Origin: Methylococcaceae bacterium NSP1-2 | GTDB taxonomy: Bacteria > Pseudomonadota > Gammaproteobacteria > Methylococcales > Methylomonadaceae | NCBI GenBank assembly: GCA_002256685.1 | Contig: NQJH01000200.1 | Location: forward strand, 1 to 6,519 | Direction of reading: 5' to 3' | Length of the DNA stretch: 6,519 bases | Part shown: positions 1 to 5,682 of the stretch, in pieces | Numbering within the stretch: position 1 is the stretch's first letter | Layout: each line of letters opens with the position of its first letter | Program-made: the position numbers and the translations under genes | Notes under the pieces: generated by a model | The model's input: the letters and a program-made list of their open reading frames with translations, nothing else | Databases searched by the model: none | What the model was told of the DNA's origin: nothing

Positions 1-417
1 CATTATTCGTCATCCGCTTGTTTGTATCACTATCTACACATGGCAGCTAAAAACTATCGTACTTATTTGCAAGGCGAAGAGGTGTGGCTGAAAAAATATT
101 TTTATGTATTACGTCCATTATTAGCGTGTCGCTGGTTGGAGCGTGGTTTGGGTGCAGTGCCAACAGAGTTTGACCGCTTGGTGCAAAATACCGAATTATC
201 GCCTGCTCTGCATGAGGCTATCGCTGGTTTACTGATAGAAAAACGCGGGGGCGGTGAGTTGCGAATAGGGTTACGCATACCCGAATTGAGTAATTTTATC
301 GAAGCTGAGTTACAACGTTTTGAGAAAGCTGGCGCGACTCGGCAAAAACCTAACACTGATATGGCAGCTCTTAATCAACTATTTCAACAGGCACTACAGG
401 AAGTTTGGCGTTATTAA
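1..417 (+). CDS. Predicted nucleotidyltransferase, RlaP/YcgL type (C-terminal part)
   Basis: The frame is open from the first base to the TAA at 415-417, so this is the last 138 residues of a gene that starts outside the window. The sequence reads HYSSSACLYHYLHMAAKNY, then YLQGEEVWLKKYFYVLRPLLACRW and later LRIPELSNFIEAELQRFE. I recognise this as the C-terminal half of the COG3541/PF10127 family, predicted nucleotidyltransferases of the DNA polymerase beta superfamily, sometimes called RlaP because some members lie beside RNA ligases. The catalytic GS and Asp-x-Asp motifs should be in the missing N-terminal half, so activity cannot be judged. The substrate is unknown; a role in RNA end repair is only suggested for the family. 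The gene is separated from the next by 160 bp and is probably not in the ter operon. No clear terminator with a T tract follows. An internal TTG at 22 should not be taken as the start. Confidence 0.8.
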   Translation, partial: HYSSSACLYHYLHMAAKNYRTYLQGEEVWLKKYFYVLRPLLACRWLERGLGAVPTEFDRLVQNTELSPALHEAIAGLLIEKRGGGELRIGLRIPELSNFIEAELQRFEKAGATRQKPNTDMAALNQLFQQALQEVWRY

Positions 418-495
418 TCGTTTATACACTCCAATAGATTTAAACAGTCAAGGGTTATTCAGCTAGCGTTCAACTAACATGCTGTATTCTTAACC

Positions 496-545
496 AATAT
501 TACGCATTTATTACACAAAAATAATATTTTTTAGTGCGCAATATT
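496..545. repeat. Nested imperfect inverted repeat upstream of the exported protein gene
   Basis: The left arm AATATTACGCA (496-506) pairs with the right arm TGCGCAATATT (535-545) at 10 of 11 positions. Inside it lies a smaller AT hairpin, AAAAAT (517-522) with ATTTTT (526-531). The structure ends 32 bp before the ATG at 578. It may be an operator, or part of an AT-rich promoter or 5' leader. It has no GC-rich stem followed by a T run, so it does not look like a standard terminator. What it binds, if anything, is not known. Confidence 0.4.
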
Positions 546-564
546 TCAGTTAAACACTTAAACC

Positions 565-571
565 AGCAGGA
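565..571 (+). promoter_or_regulatory. Ribosome binding site of the exported Gln-rich protein
   Basis: AGCAGGA lies 6 bases before the ATG at 578. It fixes that start, which also gives a complete signal peptide. Confidence 0.6.
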
Positions 572-577
572 CTTAAA

Positions 578-883
578 ATGAGAACTTTACTAGCAGTGTT
601 ATTATTATTTACATCGACATTAGCGATGGCTGCTCAATGGCAGCAATATGATTCAAATAGCGATCAAGTGCAAGATGAGCTACGACAAAACCAAATAAAG
701 ATACAACAACAGCGTGACGCGCAGTATGAGATGGATAGGCGGCAGTATGAAAAGAATGCTGAATGGCAAAGACAAAAGGATGACAAAATACAGCAAGAGG
801 CATGGGAAATTCAGAAACAACAGTACCAACAGTACCAACAAAGTAGACCTCCCAGTATTAAAAATGGGCAGTTGGTGTATTAA
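578..883 (+). CDS. Small exported glutamine-rich coiled-coil protein, function unknown
   Basis: This is a 101-residue protein with a clear Sec signal peptide: MR, then a hydrophobic core LLAVLLLFTSTLAMA, with a likely cleavage after Ala18 (AMA-A). There is no lipobox cysteine, so a soluble periplasmic protein is expected. The mature part (about residues 20-89) is very rich in Gln, Asp/Glu and Lys/Arg, and has the heptad-like character of a long charged helix or coiled coil. It contains a QYQ-QYQ repeat coded by two tandem 9-bp copies (CAGTACCAA at 821-829 and 830-838). It ends with a short Pro-containing tail (SRPPSIKNGQLVY). I do not recognise the family. Composition resembles small periplasmic chaperone-like or structural helical proteins, but that is only a compositional comparison. 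It has its own ribosome site and long flanking gaps, so it is probably a single-gene transcription unit. Reverse-strand frames over it are shadows. Confidence 0.72.
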   Translation: MRTLLAVLLLFTSTLAMAAQWQQYDSNSDQVQDELRQNQIKIQQQRDAQYEMDRRQYEKNAEWQRQKDDKIQQEAWEIQKQQYQQYQQSRPPSIKNGQLVY

Positions 884-1050
884 CACTAGGTAGTCAATAC
901 TGCACTATATAAGTTGATTGAAGATATTAAAATTCTCAAACAACTCATAACCATAATCCTGTAGATAAATATAAGACAGTGATGACAGACAAGGAAATTA
1001 GAAATTATTTTTGCTAAAATTAATGCTACGTTACTGATGATGGGCATGGC

Positions 1051-1079
1051 TAGGCAATTATTATCTTAACTGCTACTAT
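1051..1079 (+). promoter_or_regulatory. Candidate sigma-70 promoter of the ter operon
   Basis: A -35-like TAGGCA (1051-1056, 4 of 6 consensus) is separated by 17 bp from a -10-like TACTAT (1074-1079, 4 of 6). A TGC just before the -10 (1071-1073) makes an extended -10. Transcription would start near 1086 and give a leader of about 100 nt before terD. The matches are moderate and the region is AT-rich, so this is only the best candidate seen by eye. Confidence 0.35.
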
Positions 1080-1174
1080 ATCGGTCAGCTTCTATCAAAT
1101 ATTGATCGGTGCGACCCTCACATAATCCTCTGGCTTTTAGCAGAGAAGCTCATCTTTAACATAAGCGGTACCAA

Positions 1175-1180
1175 TGGAGA
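1175..1180 (+). promoter_or_regulatory. Ribosome binding site of terD-like gene
   Basis: TGGAGA lies 8 bases before the ATG at 1189. It supports that start, which also matches the usual N-terminus of TerD proteins. Confidence 0.65.
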
Positions 1181-1188
1181 TTTGATTT

Positions 1189-1764
1189 ATGGGTATTTCA
1201 TTAAACAAAGGTGGAAATCTCAGTTTAACTAAAACTGATCCCACATTAAAAAATATAATTGTTGGTTTAGGTTGGGACGCAAGACCCACCGATGGTACAG
1301 ATTTTGACCTTGATGCCAGTGCTTTTATGGTCAAAGAAGATGGCAAAGTCCGCTCTGACAGCGATTTTATTTTTTATAATCAAACCAAATCAACGTGTGG
1401 TTCTGTTGAACACACGGGCGATAATCGCACAGGTGCGGGCGAGGGTGATGATGAAGCACTGATTGTGCTACTTGATAAAGTGCCTACCGATATTCAACGC
1501 ATCGTTTTTACCGTTACTATTCATGATGCAGAAAGCCGCAAACAAAATTTTGGACAAGTGTCTAATGCGTTTATTCGCGTAGTGAATAAAGACAGCAACA
1601 ATGAAGTGGCGCGTTTCGATTTAAGTGAAGATGCGTCTATTGAAACAGCAATGGTTTTTGGTGAAATTTACAAACACGGCAGCGAGTGGAAATTCAAAGC
1701 CGTAGGGCAGGGCTACTCAGGTGGTTTAGCCGCTTTAGCACGACAATACGGTATTAATATCTAA
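1189..1764 (+). CDS. terD: TerD-family stress protein, TerD-like
   Basis: This 191-residue protein is a full-length single TerD domain (PF02342), the usual size for TerD/TerE. It has SLNKGGNLSL at 4-13, VGLGWDARPTDG at 25-36, FDLDASAF at 39-46, GDNRTGAGEGDDE at 77-89, VFTVTIHDAESRKQNFGQV at 106-124, and the C-terminal block DLSEDASIETAMVFGEIY plus KFKAVGQG. The acidic loops (DLDAS and GEGDDE) are the Ca2+-binding regions of the family. The end, RQYGINI, and the KVRSDSDFIFYN stretch resemble enterobacterial TerD more than TerE. TerD proteins are cytoplasmic, bind Ca2+ and are required for tellurite resistance and related stress phenotypes; their biochemical activity is unresolved. The gene is first in the apparent operon and is followed 31 bp later by its paralog. 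The letter D rather than E is a judgement on similarity; the family call is very secure. Confidence 0.95.
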   Translation: MGISLNKGGNLSLTKTDPTLKNIIVGLGWDARPTDGTDFDLDASAFMVKEDGKVRSDSDFIFYNQTKSTCGSVEHTGDNRTGAGEGDDEALIVLLDKVPTDIQRIVFTVTIHDAESRKQNFGQVSNAFIRVVNKDSNNEVARFDLSEDASIETAMVFGEIYKHGSEWKFKAVGQGYSGGLAALARQYGINI

Positions 1765-1784
1765 TTCTACATAACAAAAATATT

Positions 1785-1790
1785 CGGAGA
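1785..1790 (+). promoter_or_regulatory. Ribosome binding site of terE-like gene
   Basis: CGGAGA lies 5 bases before the ATG at 1796, in the 31-bp gap after terD. It gives the second paralog its own strong initiation site. Confidence 0.6.
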
Positions 1791-1795
1791 TTATT

Positions 1796-2371
1796 ATGGC
1801 TATATCACTCAGTAAAGGCGGCAACGTAAACTTAAGCAAAGAAGCCCCAGGACTCAATAAAATCATCGTTGGTTTAGGCTGGGATGCCAGAGCCACAGAC
1901 GGCGCAGCATTTGACTTAGATGCCAGCGCATTTTTAGTTAAACTCGATGGTAAAGTGCGTTCAGATAACGACTTTTGTTTTTACAATAACAAAGTCGTTG
2001 GTGATGGTTCAGTTCAACACATGGGCGACAATCTTACTGGCGCGGGTGAAGGCGATGATGAAACGGTTAAAGTGGAATTATCAAAAGTCCCTACCGATTT
2101 AGACAAAATCGTCTTCGCTGTCACGATTCACGATGCTGAAGCGCGTGGACAAAATTTCGGTCAAGTGTCACACGCGTATATTCGTATTATCAACGAAGAA
2201 GGCGGCGTAGAAATTGCTCGTTATGACCTCAGTGAAGACGCATCCACTGAAACAGCGATGATTTTCGGTGAAATTTATCGTGTGGGTGCCGATTGGAAAT
2301 TTAAAGCAGTTGGTCAAGGTTTTGCTGGCGGCTTAGGTCCTTTAGCAACTTCTTTTGGTGTCAGCGTTTAA
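1796..2371 (+). CDS. terE: TerD-family stress protein, TerE-like
   Basis: This is a second complete 191-residue TerD domain, a close paralog of the preceding gene and the same length. It shows SLSKGGNVNLSKEAPG at 4-19, VGLGWDARATDG at 25-36, FDLDASAF at 39-46, GDNLTGAGEGDDE at 77-89, VTIHDAEARGQNFGQV at 109-124, DLSEDASTETAMIFGEIY at 144-161 and KFKAVGQGFAGGLGPLA at 168-184. All acidic Ca2+-site residues expected for the family are present. The start SLSKGGNVNLSKEAP and the end GGLGPLATSFGVSV fit TerE-type proteins best, though D/E naming across species is loose. Its strong ribosome site and small spacing place it in one transcript with terD. TerD paralogs occur in multiples in ter operons and probably act together, with vWA partners, in a cytoplasmic or membrane-associated complex (inferred from the family). 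Confidence 0.94.
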   Translation: MAISLSKGGNVNLSKEAPGLNKIIVGLGWDARATDGAAFDLDASAFLVKLDGKVRSDNDFCFYNNKVVGDGSVQHMGDNLTGAGEGDDETVKVELSKVPTDLDKIVFAVTIHDAEARGQNFGQVSHAYIRIINEEGGVEIARYDLSEDASTETAMIFGEIYRVGADWKFKAVGQGFAGGLGPLATSFGVSV

Positions 2372-2446
2372 GCAGCAGCATACTCGCTAATGAACATTCT
2401 CAAAGGACAGCGTGTTGCGTTGATTTCCTTGTTCGAAAGCCCTGCA

Positions 2447-2473
2447 CAAGCCGATTTTTTTCAAATCGGCTTG
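2447..2473. repeat. Perfect 11-bp inverted repeat (hairpin) at the terF frame break
   Basis: CAAGCCGATTT (2447-2457) pairs perfectly with AAATCGGCTTG (2463-2473) around a 5-base loop. The stem carries five G-C pairs. The 3' side of the left arm and the loop together make a run of seven T (2455-2461). No T tract follows the stem, so it is a poor intrinsic terminator. It sits exactly where the two TerF reading frames part. It may be a mutational footprint (template switching or a deletion endpoint) or a functional mRNA structure. Confidence 0.7.
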
Positions 2474-2485
2474 CTGCTTCGGTTT

Positions 2486-2507
2486 AGACAGTCAGCAAAA
2501 ACTGTCT
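2486..2507. repeat. Second hairpin, 7-bp inverted repeat
   Basis: AGACAGT (2486-2492) pairs with ACTGTCT (2501-2507) around an A-rich 8-base loop. An overlapping shorter dyad, GTCAG (2491-2495) with CTGAC (2506-2510), gives an alternative fold. It begins 12 bases after the first hairpin and lies within sequence that codes for GLDSQQKLSD in the TerF frame, so it may simply be coding sequence. Confidence 0.5.
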
Positions 2508-2519
2508 GACGATGCCTAC

Positions 2520-3605
2520 ATGACGTTTTTCAATCAGCCAAAAACCCCTTGTGGTGCAGTTGAGCTATCAACGCCAGCCGGTGACACACTGGGTTTTTCC
2601 TGCCAGTTAGCCAAACTTCCAGCAAAGATAGATCGGCTCGTTTTTACCGCTGCAATTGATGGCACAACGTCAATGGGGCAAATACAAAACGGTCATTTAC
2701 GTTTTCTGGTTGCTAATCGAGAAGTTGCCCGTTTTGCTTTTTCTGGCGCGAATTTTCAAGATGAAAAAGCCGTGATGCTGGGCGAACTTTACCGCAAAGA
2801 TGGAGCATGGCGATTTTCTGCGGTTGGGCAAGGTTTTAACGGTGGCATGGCGGCTCTGGTTAAACATTTTGGCGGTGAAGTTGCCGAAGAAATGCCGTTA
2901 CCAACTAACGCCAAACTGTCACTAGAAAAAAAATTCGCCTCTGCGCCTAAACTGATTAATCTTGCTAAAAAAGCCACTGTCTCATTAGAAAAATATCAGT
3001 TAAACGACACTGTTGCGCGAGTGGGTTTAGTGCTGGATGCCTCTGGTTCTATGATGTCTCAATACAGAACAGGCAAAGTACAAGAAGTAATTGAACGATT
3101 ATTACCGTTGGCAGTTCATTTTGATGATGACGCTGCGTTAGACGTTTGGGCATTTTCTAGTAACACCATAGCATTGCCACCTGCTACGCTGAATAATTAC
3201 GCTGATTTTATTAATACCACCGAAGGCGGTTGGCGTAACTGGGGCATGATGAGCATTAACAACGAGCCTAAAGTTATTAAACAAGTCATCGAACTTTACC
3301 AACAAACACAATTACCTGTGTTGGTGATTTTTATCAGTGATGGCGGGGTTAGTCGTAATAAAGAAATAAAAGATTTATTAACAGGTGCTGCTTGCTTGCC
3401 GATTTTTTGGCAGTTTGTCGGTATTGGTGGACGTAATTACGGCGTATTAGAACAACTCGATACGATGGCAGGTCGTGTCGTCGATAACTGCGGTTTTTTC
3501 GCGTTGGATGATCTAAATAGCGTCAGTGAACAAGAGTTGTATGACCGATTACTGAGTGAATTTCCACTCTGGCTGAAAGCAGCTAAAAACAAACACATTA
3601 TCTAG
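2520..3605 (+). CDS. terF: TerF-like protein: TerD domain plus von Willebrand A domain (5' end frameshifted)
   Basis: The frame starting at ATG 2520 gives 361 residues. Residues 1-119 are the later part of a TerD domain: FFNQPKTPCGAVEL, LPAKIDRLVFTAAIDG, VARFAFSG, AVMLGELYRKDGAWRFSAVGQGFNGGMAALVKHFGG. A linker (about 122-165) leads to a vWA domain with the metal site motif DASGS (173-177), an Asp in FISDGG (274) and the segment GIGGRNYGVLEQLD (301-314). This TerD-vWA order is that of TerF. The vWA metal site is intact, suggesting protein or ligand binding in a Ter complex. ATG 2520 is probably not the native start: no ribosome site precedes it, and the same frame upstream (2472-2519) still reads like TerD sequence (CCFGLDSQQKLSDDAY) but has no ATG, GTG or TTG. 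The matching N-terminus is out of frame from 2390. Joining the two with one skipped base would give about 404 residues, near usual TerF size. As written, the first TerD strands and first acidic site are missing, so function of that domain is doubtful. TerZ starts 24 bp downstream. Confidence 0.85.
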   Translation: MTFFNQPKTPCGAVELSTPAGDTLGFSCQLAKLPAKIDRLVFTAAIDGTTSMGQIQNGHLRFLVANREVARFAFSGANFQDEKAVMLGELYRKDGAWRFSAVGQGFNGGMAALVKHFGGEVAEEMPLPTNAKLSLEKKFASAPKLINLAKKATVSLEKYQLNDTVARVGLVLDASGSMMSQYRTGKVQEVIERLLPLAVHFDDDAALDVWAFSSNTIALPPATLNNYADFINTTEGGWRNWGMMSINNEPKVIKQVIELYQQTQLPVLVIFISDGGVSRNKEIKDLLTGAACLPIFWQFVGIGGRNYGVLEQLDTMAGRVVDNCGFFALDDLNSVSEQELYDRLLSEFPLWLKAAKNKHII

Positions 3606-3617
3606 TCACATAAAAAT

Positions 3618-3623
3618 AGGAAG
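3618..3623 (+). promoter_or_regulatory. Ribosome binding site of terZ-like gene
   Basis: AGGAAG lies 6 bases before the ATG at 3630 and supports this start. Confidence 0.6.
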
Positions 3624-3629
3624 ACTATT

Positions 3630-4217
3630 ATGGCTCTTAATTTAGAAAAAGGACAAAAAATATCCTTGTCCAAAGAAGCAGGCGGCACTTTAACTAAAGT
3701 CACAATGGGCTTAGGTTGGGATGCGGTAAAAAAAGGCGGTATGTTAGGTGGTTTGTTTAGTACAGGCGGCGGCTCTGTTGACTTAGATGCGTCTTGTGTC
3801 CTGTTCGATGAAAATAATAAAATCATTGATACCGTCTGGTTTCGACAACTAAAAAGTAAAGACGGTAGTATCGTTCACACAGGCGATAATCTAACAGGCG
3901 AAGGTGAAGGCGATGATGAACAAATTAATGTTGATTTAAGCAAAGTACCTGCCAACGTAAAAGCCTTAATCTTTACCGTTAATTCGTTTACTGGACAAAC
4001 CTTCGATTCTATTGAAAGTGCGTATTGCCGCATGGTGGACAGTAGCAATAACAAAGAAATTGCCCGTTATACCCTGAGCGGTAAAGGTTCACACAGTGCG
4101 CAAATTATGGCAAAACTCTATCGTCATAACGATGAATGGAAAATGCACGCCATTGGTGAAAATGGTTTTGGTCGCACCATCGAAGCGTTACTGCCGCAAA
4201 TTATCACGCATTTATAA
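3630..4217 (+). CDS. terZ: TerD-family protein, TerZ-like
   Basis: This 195-residue single TerD domain belongs to the TerZ branch. It has LEKGQKISLSKEAGGTLTKVTMGLGWDA at 5-32, then an insertion rich in Gly (KKGGMLGGLFSTGGG, 34-48) before SVDLDASCVLFD at 49-60. These are followed by VWFRQLKSKDGSIVHTGDNLTGEGEGDDE (69-97), VNSFTGQTFDSIESAYCRMVD (117-137) and the C-terminal block IMAKLYRHNDEWKMHAIGENGFGRTIEALLP. The Gly-rich insertion, WFRQLKSKDG, NSFTGQTF and WKMHAIGE are hallmarks of TerZ as opposed to TerD/TerE. The acidic Ca2+-site loops are preserved. The gene follows the vWA gene by 24 bp and precedes the ATP-grasp gene by 8 bp, so it links the TerD module to the enzyme module in one likely transcript. 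TerZ function is not known in molecular detail; a Ca2+-dependent role in stress and tellurite resistance is assigned from the family. Confidence 0.93.
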   Translation: MALNLEKGQKISLSKEAGGTLTKVTMGLGWDAVKKGGMLGGLFSTGGGSVDLDASCVLFDENNKIIDTVWFRQLKSKDGSIVHTGDNLTGEGEGDDEQINVDLSKVPANVKALIFTVNSFTGQTFDSIESAYCRMVDSSNNKEIARYTLSGKGSHSAQIMAKLYRHNDEWKMHAIGENGFGRTIEALLPQIITHL

Positions 4218-4225
4218 AAGTACTA

Positions 4226-5242
4226 ATGAGAATTTGGTTTAATAAAACATTTTCCACCATACAAGCGGTATTAAAAAATCTTCGCCAGTGTGTTCCCGCT
4301 GGCGAAGTTACTTTAGTTTGTACGCACACCCACGACAATGCCTCTGCTTTCTTAGCCGCCGATGAACATTATCTTGAACCTGTCGATTTAATAGGCGAAG
4401 ACTACATTCAATGGTGTATAGAATTTTGTCGTAACCACAAAATTGACATCTTTTGGGTCGGTAAAGACGCGGCATTAGCCAGTGAACATCACGCATTATT
4501 TGAGGCGGTTGGTACAAAAGTGTTATCAGTTGCCGACTATGACACACTGACATTATTGCATGACAAGGCGTGTTTCTACACCGAATTACCTTCCGATGTT
4601 GCCCAAGTTATGGACTTTGTTGCGGTGAATCATAGGGATGAATTCGACAGCGCAGTAGAAGAATTATCAGCCAAACATGAAAAGTTGTGTGTTAAACCTG
4701 CGGTATCTGTGTTCGGTTTAGGTTTTCGTATTTTAGATACCCAACGTGATAGCATCACTCAAATTCTGAGCGGTGTGGAATATCAAATACCGCTACAAGA
4801 ATTACGCCAAGGTATGCTCAACACCCCACAATTCGACACGCTGTTAGTCATGGAACATCTCAATGGACATGAATGGAGCGTAGATTGTGCAGGGCGACAC
4901 GGTGAATTATTATGCGCCGTACAACGGAAAAAATCCCTGTTAGCAGGACACGGGCAACTCATCGACAACCACCCTGATATTCAAGGCATGGTCGAACGCT
5001 TAACCGCGCATTACCGTTTAAACGGCATCTTCAATATTCAGTTTAAAGAAGGTGTACACGGTGTGCGCTTATTAGAAATTAATCCACGCCCATCAGGTGG
5101 TTTCGGTATGGCGTGTTTATCGGGTGCGAATTTAGCAGTCATGGCGTTGCAAGCGTTTAAGGGTGAGTCAGTTTCACCCGCAGTTATTCACTATAATCGT
5201 AGAGTCACTGAGATTGCTACACCCGTTATCTTGCATGATTGA
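4226..5242 (+). CDS. Ter-operon ATP-grasp enzyme
   Basis: This 338-residue protein matches the ATP-grasp family confined to Ter gene clusters (ATPgrasp_Ter, PF15632, as I recognise it). The N-terminus MRIWFNKTFSTI and the region LVCTHTHDNASAFLAADE (30-47) form the pre-ATP-grasp part, followed by HKIDIFWVGKDAALASEHHALFEAVG. ATP-grasp features are LHDKACFY (111-118), CVKPAVSVFGLGFRIL with the nucleotide-binding Lys157 and Gly loop, LLVMEHLNGHEWSVD with Glu210, and the metal-binding segment GIFNIQF to LEINPRPSGG (Glu284, Asn286). All look intact. Such enzymes join a carboxylate to an amine or thiol through an acyl phosphate. The substrate here is unknown; it has been proposed to act with the PRTase in making a nucleoside-like metabolite. 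The ATG lies 8 bases after terZ with no good ribosome site, so initiation is probably coupled to terZ. A palindromic repeat follows the stop. Confidence 0.92.
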   Translation: MRIWFNKTFSTIQAVLKNLRQCVPAGEVTLVCTHTHDNASAFLAADEHYLEPVDLIGEDYIQWCIEFCRNHKIDIFWVGKDAALASEHHALFEAVGTKVLSVADYDTLTLLHDKACFYTELPSDVAQVMDFVAVNHRDEFDSAVEELSAKHEKLCVKPAVSVFGLGFRILDTQRDSITQILSGVEYQIPLQELRQGMLNTPQFDTLLVMEHLNGHEWSVDCAGRHGELLCAVQRKKSLLAGHGQLIDNHPDIQGMVERLTAHYRLNGIFNIQFKEGVHGVRLLEINPRPSGGFGMACLSGANLAVMALQAFKGESVSPAVIHYNRRVTEIATPVILHD

Positions 5243-5257
5243 AGTCACTTGAACACT

Positions 5258-5319
5258 CGTTCCCACGCGCTGCGTGGGAATGACTTTGCACCGCGCTACG
5301 GTGCGAAACGCGGAGCTTC
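5258..5319. repeat. REP-like double palindrome between ter genes
   Basis: The first palindrome pairs TTCCCACGC (5260-5268) with GCGTGGGAA (5272-5280), extended by a wobble and a C-G pair to 5258-5282. The second pairs GCACCG (5288-5293) with CGGTGC (5299-5304), extended by TTT/AAA across one bulged G. The segment 5305-5319 (GAAACGCGGAGCTTC) looks like a decayed third hairpin. The first unit matches a palindrome family (CGTTCCCACGC...GCGTGGGAATG) that I recall as dispersed in many copies in Beggiatoa-like, Thiothrix-like and methanotroph genomes. No T run follows, so it may weaken rather than end transcription, or stabilise the upstream mRNA. Confidence 0.7.
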
Positions 5320-5352
5320 TCTACAAACCAACAACAATCTCAGCGAAAACTC

Positions 5353-5682
5353 ATGCCTCTCAGTAAAATAAATTCCTTCGTTTATAGCTACATTCGCTTC
5401 ATTGAAATGCTGGGTGTAATGATGCGAATTTTTAGCTTTTCACTGGTTAGCTGGATGGGCGCTGATAGTCCATTTTTGTTTGTCTGGGCGTTTAATACCG
5501 CCGATGCGGTGATACTTTCTTGGTGTGCCATACTCAAAAAAGACAGTGCTTATACCTTGCTAAATGTTTTTTGGGTGCTGGTTGGAATCGTTGGAATGCT
5601 GAGAGCCAGTTCACTTTCATTTCTTGCTATTAAAGCCGCTGTATTACAGTGGCTGGCACACACTACGAATCTTTTAACATGA
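5353..5682 (+). CDS. Small multi-pass membrane protein in the ter cluster
   Basis: This 109-residue hydrophobic protein has two clear membrane segments (about 41-61, FLFVWAFNTADAVILSWCAIL, and 66-83, AYTLLNVFWVLVGIVGML). The N-terminal stretch 16-35 and the C-terminal stretch 87-101 are probably two more, giving three or four passes. The short loop KKDS lies between the clear pair. The FNTADAV and LLNVFWVLVGIVG pattern resembles small uncharacterised membrane proteins of the CBU_0592 type, but that is a loose resemblance. Function is unknown. Its last codons overlap the next start as ATGA (5679-5682), so it is translationally coupled to the phosphoribosyltransferase, which argues that it is a real gene working with the Ter enzymes. 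It could anchor a Ter complex to the membrane (inference). No good ribosome site precedes ATG 5353; Met19 (5407) is an alternative start but would remove part of the first hydrophobic segment. Confidence 0.75.
   Translation: MPLSKINSFVYSYIRFIEMLGVMMRIFSFSLVSWMGADSPFLFVWAFNTADAVILSWCAILKKDSAYTLLNVFWVLVGIVGMLRASSLSFLAIKAAVLQWLAHTTNLLT

Larger units (their letters stand above)
884..1188. other. Non-coding gap before the ter operon
   Basis: This stretch of 305 bases holds no convincing gene on either strand. It is AT-rich and contains the candidate promoter at 1051-1079 and the terD ribosome site. A short direct repeat ATCGGT occurs at 1080-1085 and 1105-1110, the first copy abutting the -10 element. 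A weak 5-bp dyad (CTCTG...CAGAG, about 1129-1146) lies in the presumed leader. No terminator for the upstream gene is obvious. Confidence 0.5.
2390..2509 (+). pseudogene. Out-of-frame N-terminal piece of the terF-like gene
   Basis: A short frame starts at ATG 2390, 18 bases after terE, and stops at TGA 2507-2509. Its 39 residues begin MNILKGQRVALISL and continue to DFFQIGLLL. This fits the first strands of a TerD domain (compare SLSKGGNVSLSK followed by VGLGWD in TerD). The expected continuation, CCFGLDSQQKLSDDAYMTFFNQ, is in another frame, entered by skipping one base, and leads into the 2520-3605 reading frame. I therefore read this piece as the true start of the next gene, separated from it by an indel near 2455-2478. 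No strong ribosome site precedes ATG 2390 (only AGCAGCAG further off), so coupling to terE is possible. Alternatives are a sequencing error in T7 (2455-2461) or recoding there. Confidence 0.6.

Noticed and set aside
821..838. Tandem CAGTACCAA repeat as a CRISPR or mobile element signal
   Set aside because: Only two 9-bp copies occur and they are in frame within a coding region; this is ordinary codon-repeat duplication.
680..886. Reverse-strand open frame over the Gln-rich gene, rich in Leu and Val
   Set aside because: It is the mirror of Gln/Tyr/Lys codons on the + strand. It has no ribosome site, and the + strand gene has a signal peptide and a good initiation site.
1129..1146. Short dyad CTCTG...CAGAG in the terD leader as a riboswitch or attenuator
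   Set aside because: The stem is only 5 bp, with no further structure or T tract; it is too weak to call.
1137..1346. Reverse-strand open frame over the start of terD
   Set aside because: It overlaps the conserved TerD N-terminus and the terD ribosome site, and has no coding features of its own.
2447..2473. Hairpin as an intrinsic terminator after terE
   Set aside because: The stem is strong, but no T run follows it, the T run is in the loop, and TerF-like coding sequence extends on both sides of the hairpin.
4308..4553. Reverse-strand open frame inside the ATP-grasp gene
   Set aside because: It lies wholly within a well-conserved enzyme gene and its translation has no recognisable domain; it is a shadow frame.
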